Of a stretch of DNA of 64,000 nucleotides, positions 12,177 through 23,454 are shown piece by piece. The DNA comes from Pithys albifrons albifrons (Eukaryota > Chordata > Aves > Passeriformes > Thamnophilidae). The notes below the pieces were generated by a model. It was given only the letters and a program-made list of their open reading frames with translations. It was not told the DNA's origin and made no database searches. The position numbers and the translations under genes were made by a program. Positions within the stretch are counted from its first letter, which is position 1. Each line of letters starts with the position of its first letter. Location: assembly GCF_047495875.1 (NCBI RefSeq), contig NC_092460.1, forward strand, positions 3,529,520 through 3,593,519, read 5' to 3'.

Positions 12177-15100
12177 GACCTGAATCCTTTCTGAGTTGTC
12201 CCATCCCTACAGACCCACCAAAGGATCAGAGTTCTGACTGCCCTTTGGGAGTGCTCTTAGGGTGCCCTGGGGTTGGACCTGCTCTCCTGCCATGGCACCA
12301 CCAATTCCTGTGCTCAAGGAGCAGCCAGCTATGCCAGCCCCCTGCCACCTCAGCTATGCATTTTCATTGCTTTCAAGCTACCAGAAAATAAGAACAAAGA
12401 CAAACCTTGGAAGAGCTGTACAAAAATCCATGTCTAGATGCACATCTCCCCCTCAGCCCTCCACCCCCCTGGCAGGGTAATAGATGGCTCTCACTGCCTC
12501 CTTTGCTGTATCTCCATGTTCAGGTAAATGAATTCTCTGCTGCTCTTATGTCAATGTTTCCTAATGAGAGCTTTGTTTGAGTTTCTCTTTTCAAGTATGT
12601 GCAGAATAATGGATAGGCCACAGTGAAATATGTCCCTCCTGCTCTTTGATGGAAATCATAAACTCTGACTACACAGCCCCAGTGATTTACAGCCCTTCCA
12701 AAATGCAAAGCAGAATTCGTTCTGTGCCAGGCTGCTGCAGCTCTCATTTGTTTTTACCTTTAAAATGCAACGTAGAGATTCATACACATTTGATACAAAT
12801 GAAATATATATATGTGAGCATTTCACCTGGCTGTGCAATTATGCAAAAGGCAATGTTAATCATTTATCTGTGGCATTCACACAAGCTTAATGAGAGCTCC
12901 ACTCCTATAAGTAGGAGAGTTAATAATTTTGGATCTGAAGAGCACTGGTTTTAAGTCTTTAAAAGGATTTATTTCTTACAACATAATGAAGGGCTGCTCA
13001 TCTAAACTAATCATGGGCAAAAGCCAAGCTTCATGGATAATATTTATATTTTTTGACAAACATCTAATGAACACACATAAATTAGATTTTCCAAGTTCCT
13101 GAGTAGGATCATGATTTGCTATTGAGCAGACACAGAGAACTACAGCAGAAGAATTCCCATTATAACAACTGTCAACAGAGCCTTTAGCAACTGAAAGTCT
13201 GGGAGTTTTTCAATAGTGTCAGCCTACCCAAACTTCCCAAGTTCACATTTCATATAAAAATTCATTTCTTGGTAGATCTTATTATGCAATTTCTCTTCCA
13301 AAATAACCAGGACAAGCATGTGCATCAGGTGTTGGTACCCAAGCCCCCAAATGTGCCCTTACATTTCCTTCTCCTGATTTATCTTGCTCTACTAAGCACA
13401 CTCCATGGAATTTACAGGCAGATAAGGGCACTTCTCATCCCTAGATATTTTGTACTCTAATTTCTCACCAGGTTCGAGGTGAAGGGAGCTGGAGAATTAA
13501 GAGGGGCAGGTGGAAAAAGCCAAAAGAAAACTGAAGGGGGGAAGATGTAGGCTACCTAAATGCAACATTTGAATATATGTTATCCAACCCTCTGGAAATC
13601 AAAGATAGTTTTAGGGTTTTAGTAGGTTGTGAGCAGACTCTTTCTCATACAAACTTATGTGCAGGTGTTTGCAGAATAGAGCCTTTCACTGCTATTTTAG
13701 TAGCTAAGACAAATAAAAAAATATTTGAAGCGTTGCCTGCATTGCCCAGGAAAAGGTTTTCCACAGGATCTGAAATCAGAAACTTGGATACTGAGGAACA
13801 CCTCTCATGAATCCATATAACAGTAATACATTGCTTAAATAATAGTCAGGCAATAATAAAGGCTGAGTACACCACAGAATGGGCACACATGCAATGTCAT
13901 GCTTGACTTTAAATACACATTTTTACACAGGTTTGCAGTGAAAAGTCCCATTTCATGCAGTAGCTTTAAGGTGAGCAGTACCTAGACCTGTGTCTGTCTG
14001 TGTAAATGTGTAACTCTGCAAGCAAAAACAAATAAGTATGTAAGTAATGGAAATGCAATCAAAACAAATGAGATAAAATTGTGCTCCTAATTTCTTCACT
14101 CTCAATTTATTACTGCATTTGAGGAAGTGCCTCTGGATTTATTTACCTGACGCCCTAACAACAAGGGTTTGAGATACTGAGTATGTTAAATTTATTACAG
14201 GGCCACAGTGGACTTGCAGGCAAGATGGATTTCACTTAATTGCAACCATTTTTCATTTATTAAAGTGAAAGGAGAGTTTGGATAGTTCTATTTTCTTCTA
14301 AGCTTTGTTGGGACCCACACCAAACCTGTGTCCAATGTCATCAGAAGGATGGAGAACATCAGGAAACACATTTGTATTGAAACATAAAATTGTAACTTCA
14401 AAAGAATCCTTCCCCTCCAGAGGTGTTTATTAAAAGAAAGAGAGCTCCTTTCCTCCTGAGCAATCCTTCTCCCTATGCAAACCCTTCCAAAGGAATGTGC
14501 CAGGCTGTTCATCACATCCCTGCCCTGCTCTGCTCTGCTCTGCTCTGCTCCCACCATTATGCAGATCTAAACACGATGTTTTCTGGAAGCTGCAGCTGTC
14601 AAAGCCTGCAGAAAACCCCTTTAGTTTTGCTTCTTTCCTGACAATTTATGTGGCATTTCAAAGTTTGTGTCTCCCGATGTTTGTCGACCTTTTTTTTTCC
14701 CCCTCTTGACAATGTGTCACGCAGCGCTTTGTCTTCATGCCTGGATCACCCAGTGACCTGCTTGAGCTGTGGTAATTTATACTGATCACACAAATAAGAA
14801 TTCGAGTGTAGAAAATAGAGATTTCTGCTTAAAATGCAGCGAGTCACTTCTTGGGAGCAGCACTGCTCCACTTGCCTGCTCTACTTTTTATTAATAAAAT
14901 AAACATTTTCTGTGTTCATGCTAATTTGCACACATATCTCCCAAAATGATATGCCAGGGCTTTTAAAATATTAAACACTGCAAATATTCAGAGCAAATTT
15001 TGTCTTCTGCATGGGATTTTTTTTGACTGTGTAACAGCAGAAAGTGATATGAAGTGACTTATGAGTCAGATAAAATTCCTTTATTTGTATTTCTTCTTAG

Positions 15101-15603
15101 TTTCCTCCAAAAGAAACAAATCATTTATGACTATTAACAAAGGGTGGATAATACAGTCAATCAGATTGAGCCTTCAGGCTTCTGAAAACTGTTTAGTTTT
15201 GCAGCTGGAATGCAGACAGCTGCTTTGGTTGATTTGTTGAGAAACTACAGGAGGAAAAAAAAAAATAAGAGTCCCAGCACTGAAAATAAGATCCCATTTG
15301 GGTTATCATTTTAGTAGATTAATGTTGCTTGTGGCACTTCTGTCTCTTCTACACTTTATAGATTTATGAAATCGTGTTTCTTATGGCAACCACCGCTGAT
15401 GAGTGCGGGATCATTATTCACACTCCGGTGGAATCCGATGGGGGTTTTTAGCTCCTCTTTAAATGGGCTTTAATTCACTGGATTTCCTGCAGCAGGGGGG
15501 AAATGCTCAAGGTGGTGAGGAGGAGGCACAGCACAGGCACAGACACTGTTCTTCATTACCAGGCTTTGGCTGCATCCCTCTGGTTATCGCTGGGAGCAGG
15601 AAG
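12177..15603. other. Unique AT-rich DNA, possible conserved segments
   Basis: No exon is recognised. Two stretches stand out as non-repetitive and richer in CpG or in AT-rich homeodomain-like words: about 14700-14960, and 15371-15440 with five CpGs in about 70 bases. A pentamer microsatellite lies at 14526-14550. The remainder is AT-rich with random frames. Confidence 0.4.
14526..14550. repeat. (TGCTC)5 microsatellite
   Basis: Five uninterrupted copies of the pentamer TGCTC, preceded by a degenerate copy (TGCCC). Confidence 0.9.
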
Positions 15604-17384
15604 GCAGCACTGGATGATCCTGTTGGCATTGCTGGATGATCCTGTTGCATCCCTGAGTGATCCTGTTGCATTCCTGAGTGATCCTGTTGCATCCCTGAGT
15701 GATCCTTTTGGCATCGCCGGATGATCCTGTTGCATCCATGAGTGATCCTGTTGCATCCCTGGGTGATCCTGTTGGCATCCCTGAATGATCCTGTTGGCAT
15801 TCTGGATGATCCTGTTGGCAGCCCTGAATGATCCTGTTGCATTCCTGAGTGATCCTGTTGCATCCCTGAGTGATCCTGTTGAATCCCTGAGTGATCCTTT
15901 TGGCATCGCCGGATGATTCTGTTGCATCCCTGAGTGATCCTGTTGCATCCCTGGGTGGTCCTGTTGGCAGCCCTGGATGATCCAGTTGGCATCCCTGAAT
16001 GATCCTGTTGGCATTCTGGATGATCCTGTTGGCATTCTGGATGATCCTGTTGGCATCCCTGGATGATCCTGTTGGCAGCCCTGGGTGATCCTGTTGGCAG
16101 CCCTGGATGATCCTGTTGGCAGCCCTGGATGATCCTGTTGGCAGCCCTGGGTGATCCTGTTGGCAGCCCTGGATGATCCTGTTGCATCCTTGAGTGATCC
16201 TGTTGGCATCCCTGAATGATCCTGTTGCATCCCTGAGTGATCCTGCTGGCAGCCCTGGATGATCCTGTTGGCATCCCTGGGTGATCCTGTTGCATCCCTG
16301 GGTGATCCTGTTGGCATCACTGGATGATCCTGTTGCAGCCCTGGGTGATCCTGTTGGCAGCCCTGGGTGATCCTGTTGGCAGCCCTGAATGATCCTGTTG
16401 GCAGCCCTGGATGATCCTGTTGGCAGCCCTGAATGATCCTGTTGGCATCACTGGATGATCCTGTTGGCATCCCTGGGTGATCCTGTTGCAGCCCTGGGTG
16501 ATCCTGTTGGCATCCCTGGGTGATCCTGTTGGCAGCCCTGGATGATCCTATTGCAGCCCTGGATGATCCTGTTGCATCCCTGGGTGATTCTGTTGGCATC
16601 CCTGAGTGATCCTGTTGGCATCACTGGGTGATCCTGTTGGCATCCCTGGGTGATCCTGTTGGCATCCCAGAGTGATCCTGTTGGCATCCCTGGGTGATCC
16701 TGTTGGCATCCCTGGGTGATCCTGTTGGCATTCTGGGTCATCCTGTTGGCATCCCTGGGTGATCCTGTTGGCATCCCTGGGTGATCCTGTTCAGCCCTGG
16801 ATGATCCTGTTGGCAGCCCTGGGTGATCCTGTTGCAGCCCTGGATGATCCTGTTGCATCCCTGGATGATCCTGTTGGCATCCCTGAATGATCCTGTTGGC
16901 ATTCTGGATGATCCTGTTGCCATCCCTGGGTCATCCTGTTGGCATTCTGGGTCATCCTGTTGGCATCACTGGATGATCCTGTTGGCATCCCTGAATGATC
17001 CTGTTGGCATTCTTGATGATCCTGTTGGCATTCTGGGTGATCCTGTTGCCATCCCTGGGTGTTCCTGTTGGCAGCCCTGGGTGATCCTGTTGGAAGCCCT
17101 GGATGATCCTGTTGCCATTCCTGGGTGATCCTGTTGGCATTCTGGGTCATCCTGTTGCAGCCCTGGATGATCCTGCTGGCAGCCCTGGATGATCCTGTGG
17201 GCATCCCTGGGTGATCCTGTGGGCATCCCTGGGTGATCCTGTTGTCATCCCTGGGTGATCCTGTTGGCAGCCCTGGATGATCCTGTTGGCATCCCTGAGT
17301 GATTCTGTTGGCAGCCCTGGATGATCCTGTTGGCATCCCTGAGTGATTCTGTTGGCAGCCCTGGATGATCCTGTTGGCATCCCC
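15604..17384. repeat. 22-bp minisatellite, about 80 copies
   Basis: A tandem array of a 22-bp unit, with many 21-bp variants, built on GATGATCCTGTTGG followed by CATCCCTG, CAGCCCTG or CATTCTG. Variation is concentrated at two spots: the G-doublet before CA (GTTGGCA or GTTGCA) and the base pair after CCCTG (GG, AG or AA). Higher-order structure is visible. A rare variant with CCTTTTGGCATCGCCGG occurs at 15701 and again at 15893, 192 bases apart. At the right end a 44-bp dimer starting at 17266 repeats at 17310. The unit has no stop codon on the minus strand in any frame, so open frames of up to about 347 codons run through the array; they are not genes. Confidence 0.95.
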
Positions 17385-19645
17385 AGCTCAAACACAGCCG
17401 GGCTGGGTCCGGCTCCACAGGTGGCACCAGGAGAGACCAGCAGGACATGACCTTGGCATTAAACTCCCAAGTAACCAAGAGCTGCCCTGGTTCCTTTATT
17501 TAGTCTGATGACCCCACTCTTTTATCAGTGAATTTACCAGAATTACAGGCAAAGAGGTGGCTAAAAAGTCTCCCCCTTAAAGGGTAGATTTCTAATTATT
17601 CCAGCCTTGTTCTTACTCGTTTAGGGGTGTGTGATAAAATATTCAGTCCTACACTAATACAAAGGTGTTTCCCATAAATTATCTAAACAAGTACCAGAGG
17701 GAACATCCCAGAACATGCATTGGAACATCTACAGAATGAGCTTTTCTCCCACTAGTTGCACTTCCACTGACCACAACTGCTCAGTAAATTCACTCTTTTT
17801 TTTACTATTTTTATCCCCATCAGCAGATTTTACAGATCCAGAGCAAGGAAATCATTTTGTTTTCCTGCTCCCCTCAAGGACACACAGATGGTGGTTTAGC
17901 TTCTTTCTTGCATTCCTACCACCCTAAAATACAAGTAAGGCAAGAATTTTGATGGAGGAGGAAAAGACTTCACAAGGCTGATATTACAGGAGCAGAGAAA
18001 ATGGGGTGCAGACAAGACAAGGAGAAAAAGAAAAGGAAAACCTGAAAACAACTTAAAAAAACCCCAACCCCTTAAAACAATCATCTTAAAAATTTTCATG
18101 ACTTAATGAGCAACATCACTGTCAACCAACTGTGGGTGACATTAAATCCATACAGTACCATGAAACAAAATTCTCAGGAAGATTCTATAAAAATAACTGG
18201 CATTAGGGACCTGGAAGCTCATTTATTTTTGGTACTGATTAGTTTTTGATCCATTTAGCAATGGAAAAGTAAGGAAAACAAGAAGAAACCTTTGCTGTTT
18301 TCTCATCTATAGTCCCTTGTCAGCTCAGCTGAACTCCCTTTGCTCCAGCCGCAATAAAATCAGAGTTCTGGGGAGGACTTCAACACCCCCTGAGGTGCCA
18401 AACTGCCACCAAAGCACTGATTTCCATCAAATAATTGTGGAGATATTCCTATGAAAGTGTTCAGGCACCCACAGAGTGGAGTTTTACCCCACAGGGCTCT
18501 GTGTGTTCTTGGGAAGGATTTGACATCTCACCCACAAACAACAATTGCTTTTTGTCTTTCAAAACTGTGATATGATCTGTGATAAGAGCACCATCATCTT
18601 TAATCATGATGACAGCAAGGGCTGCAAATCAGGTCCCAGTGCTGTGGTCTGGGAGTGGGAATCATGCAATAATATGTATTTTTGGCTTAGTTCTGAGTTC
18701 TTCAGATTCAGAGTAAAGGATCTTTCTTCTGTCTCTCCTATCCTTGCACACAATTAAATATTATAGAAAAGAACAACTCCTTCCCTCCTCAGAAAGCCAT
18801 AGAAAAGGGCAGCTTTATATTAAACTGAGATTCACAGGTTTAAATATTTTCTGATATTTTTCTCCTGCCCAGTATGACACTGATCATTTTTTCTAATTAA
18901 AAGAAAAAATGTATCCTTTCAATGTTTAGTTCCAATTCTGTTCTCATCTTGCTGCAGTTTTGAAAAAAAGGAAATCATGTCAGACCCTGGTGCTGTACTG
19001 CCAAAAAATAAAGAATCATATTTAAATCAAATTAATGAGTCACTCTTCCTATTTTGTGCATTTTCTTCCATTACTTTTGGTCCATTGGTTCATCCATTTT
19101 TAAAAGGTTTAATTTCCTGTTGGATCATTGACTGAATGTGTAACAGGTTCTCCTTCCATTGTGAGCCTTCTGAGGCAAACAGCATTATGTTTGCAAGCAC
19201 AGGGGAGTGTGTTCACTAAAGGCAGGAGCCTTTTTTCCATCCAAGATGTGTTAGTGGATCATTTTCACCTACAAATAAAATGAAACAATTCTTACTTTGG
19301 CTGTTGAAGTTGCATCAAAGCTTTCCACAGCACCTCTCCTCCCTCCTCCCAGGCACTGCCCCTGTGGTGGCTCAGCATTTCCAGCAGAGCTGGGTGTAGA
19401 AGATCAGGCTATTTTCATGTGGACGGTGCTGGAAGTGTCTCTCATAGTCTTTTAGAGCCCCTGCCCCATCTGCTCTGAAGTGGCTAGTTTGAGATGCCAC
19501 CACAGTGTGAGCTGGGCCTTCAAGGGACATCAGGGCTAATTTCTCCCTTCTTTCTCTGCTGTCACAGACCTTCCCTCTACTTCATCTCCAGTCAATAATA
19601 TATGTCAGACGTGATGTCACAGCTAAAGCCTTCTTTGGTTTGGAA
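17385..19645. other. Unique DNA, no gene recognised
   Basis: AT-rich unique DNA between the minisatellite and a CR1. It holds short poly(A) runs and random frames. No repeat family was recognised. Confidence 0.5.
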
Positions 19646-20530
19646 CACAGAATCACAGAAGATGCTGAGTTGGAAGAGACCCCCAAGGATCATCAAGTCC
19701 AACCCCTGGCCCTGCACAGGCACCCCAACAATCCCACCCTGTGCTGAGAGTGTTGTCGAAACTCCCCTTGAGCTCTTCGGGCTGTGCCCACTGCCCTGGG
19801 GAGCCTGGTCAGTGCCCACCACCCTCTGGGGGAAGAGTCTTTCCCCAAGATCTAACCTGACCCTGCCCTGGCACAGCTCCAGCCATTCCCTGGGTGCTGT
19901 CCCTGCCCTGGCACAGCTCCAGCCCTTCCCTGGGTGCTCTCCCTGCCCTGGCACAGCTCCAGCCATTCCCTGGGTGCTGTCCCTGCCCTGGCACAGCTCC
20001 AGCCATTCCCTGGGTGCTGTCCCTGCCCTGACACAGCTCCAGCCATTCCCTGGGTGCTGTCCCTGCCCTGACACAGCTCCAGCCATTCCCTGGGTGCTGT
20101 CCCTGCCCTGACACAGCTCCAGCCATTCCCTGGGTGCTGATCCTGGCCCTGGCACAGCTCCAGCTATTCCCTGGGTGCTGTCCCTGCCCTGGCACAGCTT
20201 CAGCCCTTCCCTGGGTGCTGTCCCTGCCCTGGCACAGCTCCAGCCCTTCCCTGGGTGCTGTCCCTGCCCTGGCACAGCTCCAGCCATTCCCTGGGTGCTG
20301 TCCCTGCCTTGGCACAGCTCCAACCATTCCTTGGGTGCTGTCCCTGCCCTGGCACAGCTCCAGCCATTCCCTGCGTGCTGTCCCTGCCCTGGCACAGCTC
20401 CAGCCATTCCCTGCGTGCTGTCCCTGCCCTGGCACATCTCCAACCATTCCCTTGGTCCTGCCCCTGGTCCCACAGAGCAGAGATCAGTGCCTGCCCCTCA
20501 CACTGGTGAAGAAGTTGTAGACTGCAACAG
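19646..20530 (-). mobile_element. CR1 LINE fragment expanded by an internal minisatellite
   Basis: The minus-strand CR1 begins at its 3' end with CACAGAATCACAGAAGATGC, then a 3' UTR segment (CATCAAGTCCAACCCCTGG) and the antisense ORF2 end. At 19861 it enters a 40-bp tandem array that stops near 20455. The CR1 then resumes with CAGAGCAGAGATCAGTGCC up to GAAGTTGTAGACTGCAAC. The array therefore sits at the position where a normal CR1 has a single copy of this sequence. The subfamily matches the plus-strand copy at 21050-21293. Confidence 0.85.
19861..20455. repeat. 40-bp minisatellite derived from CR1, about 15 copies
   Basis: The unit is 40 bp: CCCTGCCCTGGCACAGCTCC followed by AGCCATTCCCTGGGTGCTGT. 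About fifteen copies run head to tail, mostly differing by one or two bases (GACACAG, CCCTTCC, GCGTGCTG variants). One copy near 20140 has an extra base. The unit equals the CR1 segment that separates its flanks, so it arose by expansion inside the element. It lacks stops in several frames on both strands, which explains the open frames of up to about 290 codons across it. Confidence 0.95.
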
Positions 20531-21049
20531 GCTGAGAACTTTCAATATTCTGGGGGACTGATTTTCAAGGCCATTGAAATAGGAGTCAGAAGGGGTTATG
20601 AGACATCCTTTGTAATGCCTCAGATAGCAGAATATGGAGGAGCCCAGAAAGAACGTGCCAGGTGAAGACAAGGCACTATAGCATCGCTCCAGACCACAGA
20701 TACCATCTGAGTGATGAGTCTTGTTTAGGGGAAATAAGGCCAGAGCCTCTGCTGGGGATGTGTGAAGAGTTACCAACTACATTTTAAAAGCAAGTCTAAG
20801 CCTGAGCTGGACTCCAGTTCCTCTGCATGGCCTGGAACGAGCTCAGCAGGGGCAGCTCAGATAAACTACCACAACACACCTCGAGAGCTCTCACTACAGC
20901 AGCATCTTCCTCTGGATTTACAGCAACTCACTTGGAACAACGAGCTGGCCATGACCTAAAGGACCTTTCTTACAAAACAAACAGTGGAACATCCTTTGCT
21001 TAAAGGAGACAAGGATTCCCAGTAGAAAAAGGACACTTCCAAGGACACT
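20531..21049. other. Spacer between inverted CR1 copies
   Basis: About 520 bases of unique sequence separating two CR1 fragments of one subfamily in opposite orientation. No gene is seen. Confidence 0.45.
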
Positions 21050-21293
21050 TCTGAGGGAACAGCATGAAGCTGTGCCAAGGGAGAGTTAGGCTGGGTATCA
21101 GGAAAAGGCTCTGACCCCAGAGGGTGGTGGGGCACTGACCAGGCTCCCAAGGGCAGTGGTCACAGCCCCAAGGCTGCCAGAGCTCCAGGGGGTTTGAACA
21201 ACACTCAGGGACAGGGTGGGATTGTTGATGTGTCTGTGCAGGGCTGGCATGATCCTTGTGGGTCCCTCCCAGCTCAGCATGTTCTGTGATTCT
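21050..21293 (+). mobile_element. CR1 LINE 3' fragment
   Basis: The plus-strand CR1 tail runs from GAACAGCATGAAGCTGTGCC through CTGGGTATCAGGAAAAGGCTC to the 3' end GCTCAGCATGTTCTGTGATTCT. It shares the 3' UTR of the element at 19646-20530 and carries only one copy of the segment that is expanded there. Confidence 0.85.
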
Positions 21294-23454
21294 CTTCCAG
21301 GGCAGTTTTTCCAGGTGCTGATCCTTGGAGAGGGAGCAATCAAATGAAAGTGAGGAGTTGTGTCAGCATTTTAAGTGCATGTTACTGGTTCACTCCTTTT
21401 TGAAGGCTTTGGGAGCTGCTGTCAGACTGTCAGGAGAACAACAAGTGAAAATCAGAAGGGTTTTCACCAAAGCCTTGAAGAGAAAGGCAGGAAAGTCAAT
21501 CCAAGATGATGATCTATCACCCTGTCAAAGTTATCTGTTTATGTTTGTAGCAATATGCTAAACAATGTAGTTTCTAAACTCAAAGAAGAGATGAGGCAAA
21601 TTTATATATATCTGTATAAACTAGAGTAGCACCAATACCTGTGGGGTTTGCACACATCAAATGTTGAGATTGTTTAGGCAGCTCACAGGCAATTCTTGAC
21701 CAAGGGAACCCTGGAATGCAGGAAATCCAGATGATCTGCAATATTTCATCATTTAAGGCAAGAAAATACAGGCAAAAAGATTCATATGATGCCTCTCTAT
21801 TCTACAATAATCAGAAATGTGATTTTGGTAATAACAGCTTTGAGCACAGCCTTGCAGCATGTGTCAGACACCGTGCACTGAGCTTGGAGGAGAAGGAGGG
21901 AAATGACATATGGATGCTTAATAAAATCATGGAGGAGTCACAGGCACCGTCAGCAGCTCGACACTTCCCCAAGAAGATGCTCCCAGTGGGATCACCTCCT
22001 CCTGATGGCTGAGAAAACACTTCAAGCCGTGACAAGGAGGAGGAAAACGAAGAACAGAAAAGTTTGTATCCAAAACAGCTTTTTACCATCAAAATCCTTT
22101 GGACTTCATCTGTCAGCAGTGGTGGTTTTAGGCATGGGAAAGATGCAACTTGGTGCATGCAGAAGTGTAAGATTTATCTAAAGAGCACGCAGGTGAATAC
22201 TCCCAGACACCTTTGGGATTTTTGGGCTTACCTCTGGACCCCATGGATCTGCAGCTCTACAGTCCTTGTCCTGTGCAAGAGCTCAGAAATGCCTCAGGTT
22301 TCACACAACTCATGTGCTGTTCAAGGATTCAGCAGCAGGATGAAGGTGCCACAGTTCTGGATGTTCAGAATCCTGTGATTGGATGTCCAGATGGACATCC
22401 AGACATCCATCCTGGATGTCCAGATCTGTGGCAGGAAGCAGAACAGCTACAACTTGCTGGTTGGACTTTCCCAGGTTTCCCTGGAAGCAGCTGCAGATCC
22501 CACTTCTCCCATAATGGAATAACACTGTCATTTCCCACAGCCTGTCCTGAACTCCCTTCCTGGTAGCCCAAGAAAAGTCCTCTGGCTCCAGCCAAATAAA
22601 GATTTGGGATTTTTCCAAAGGGAATTGTGTGTTCCAGCAGCACTCAGAGTGTGCCTGGATGCAGAACCCTGGGCAAAAGCAAGTCTGCAGTGACAACCAC
22701 CCTTACAAGGACAAGCTGAATCATAAATAATAACAATAATTATTTATAATTCAGATACAAAAAAGAAGAGGAAGAGGCAGGTTTTATTGTTGGATCACTC
22801 ACTTTATCATAGCAGGGTTTAAAGCAATGAAGACAGCAAAGACCACAGCCAGGCTGTGCTTCTTCCCTCGGTGGCTAAAATCACAAACATCAGGACTGCA
22901 AATATTACAGAAGATTCATATTTATGCACATATTTGCACAATATCCTTCATACTTTCACTCCTGGCTCTCCTGAAATCTGAATTGTTTTTCATGGCACTT
23001 GGGATAGGGAAGGGAATACATTACAAAGAATTAAAAATATTTTTTTTTAATTTAACAGTGGATCAAATATCCATTCATTTAGTTGAACACTGACTGCAAA
23101 ATGGTGATAAAGCCATTTCTTTAAAGTCTAATATTCCTACAGTGTGAGGCTCTTGACTCTGCTCTTTATTAGATGACTTGAAATAAAACACTCAGCAACT
23201 GCAGAGAAAAGATACTTGGAGCAGAACTAGGGTAAAATGTAGAACAAATTTTGAAAACACACTTTAAAAATACAAACACATATTTGGCACTGAGGAGAAG
23301 AAGAGGGTGCCAGTCACACATTGTATCAATCATAAATCCTTAAAGCTACTTTAAATTATGGGAACAACAGGCAAAAATCCCCTGAGTGTGACTCATAGAC
23401 ATGAAAAATTAAAGTAGACAGATGAATATTTTCTTACACTGTCAATATTTTAAG
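21294..23454. other. Unique DNA, no gene recognised
   Basis: Unique sequence including the double hairpin at 22381-22420. A stretch around 21900-22620 stays open in more than one frame, but the predicted proteins are unlike any family I know and the frames conflict with each other. Confidence 0.45.
22381..22420. repeat. Two adjacent perfect hairpins
   Basis: GGATGTCC (22381-22388) pairs with GGACATCC (22393-22400) across a 4-base loop. GACATCCA (22402-22409) then pairs with TGGATGTC (22413-22420) across a 3-base loop. The core word GGATGTC thus appears four times in alternating orientation, and GGATGTCCAGAT occurs twice in direct orientation (22381 and 22414). Confidence 0.75.

Noticed and set aside
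15604..17384. CRISPR-like regular array
   Set aside because: Units abut with no unique spacers, and the surrounding DNA is vertebrate.
15604..17384. Origin of the 22-bp unit from a CR1 word (GATGATCCTGTT also occurs near 649-660)
   Set aside because: Only about 12 bases match and no CR1 sequence flanks the array.
15507..17478. Minus-strand open frames of up to 347 codons with QQDHPG/PTGSSRAAN-type repeats
   Set aside because: They are the three frames of a stop-free 22-bp tandem repeat; no independent coding evidence.
19592..20561. Open frames of up to 293 codons on both strands
   Set aside because: CR1 tail plus its 40-bp internal minisatellite.
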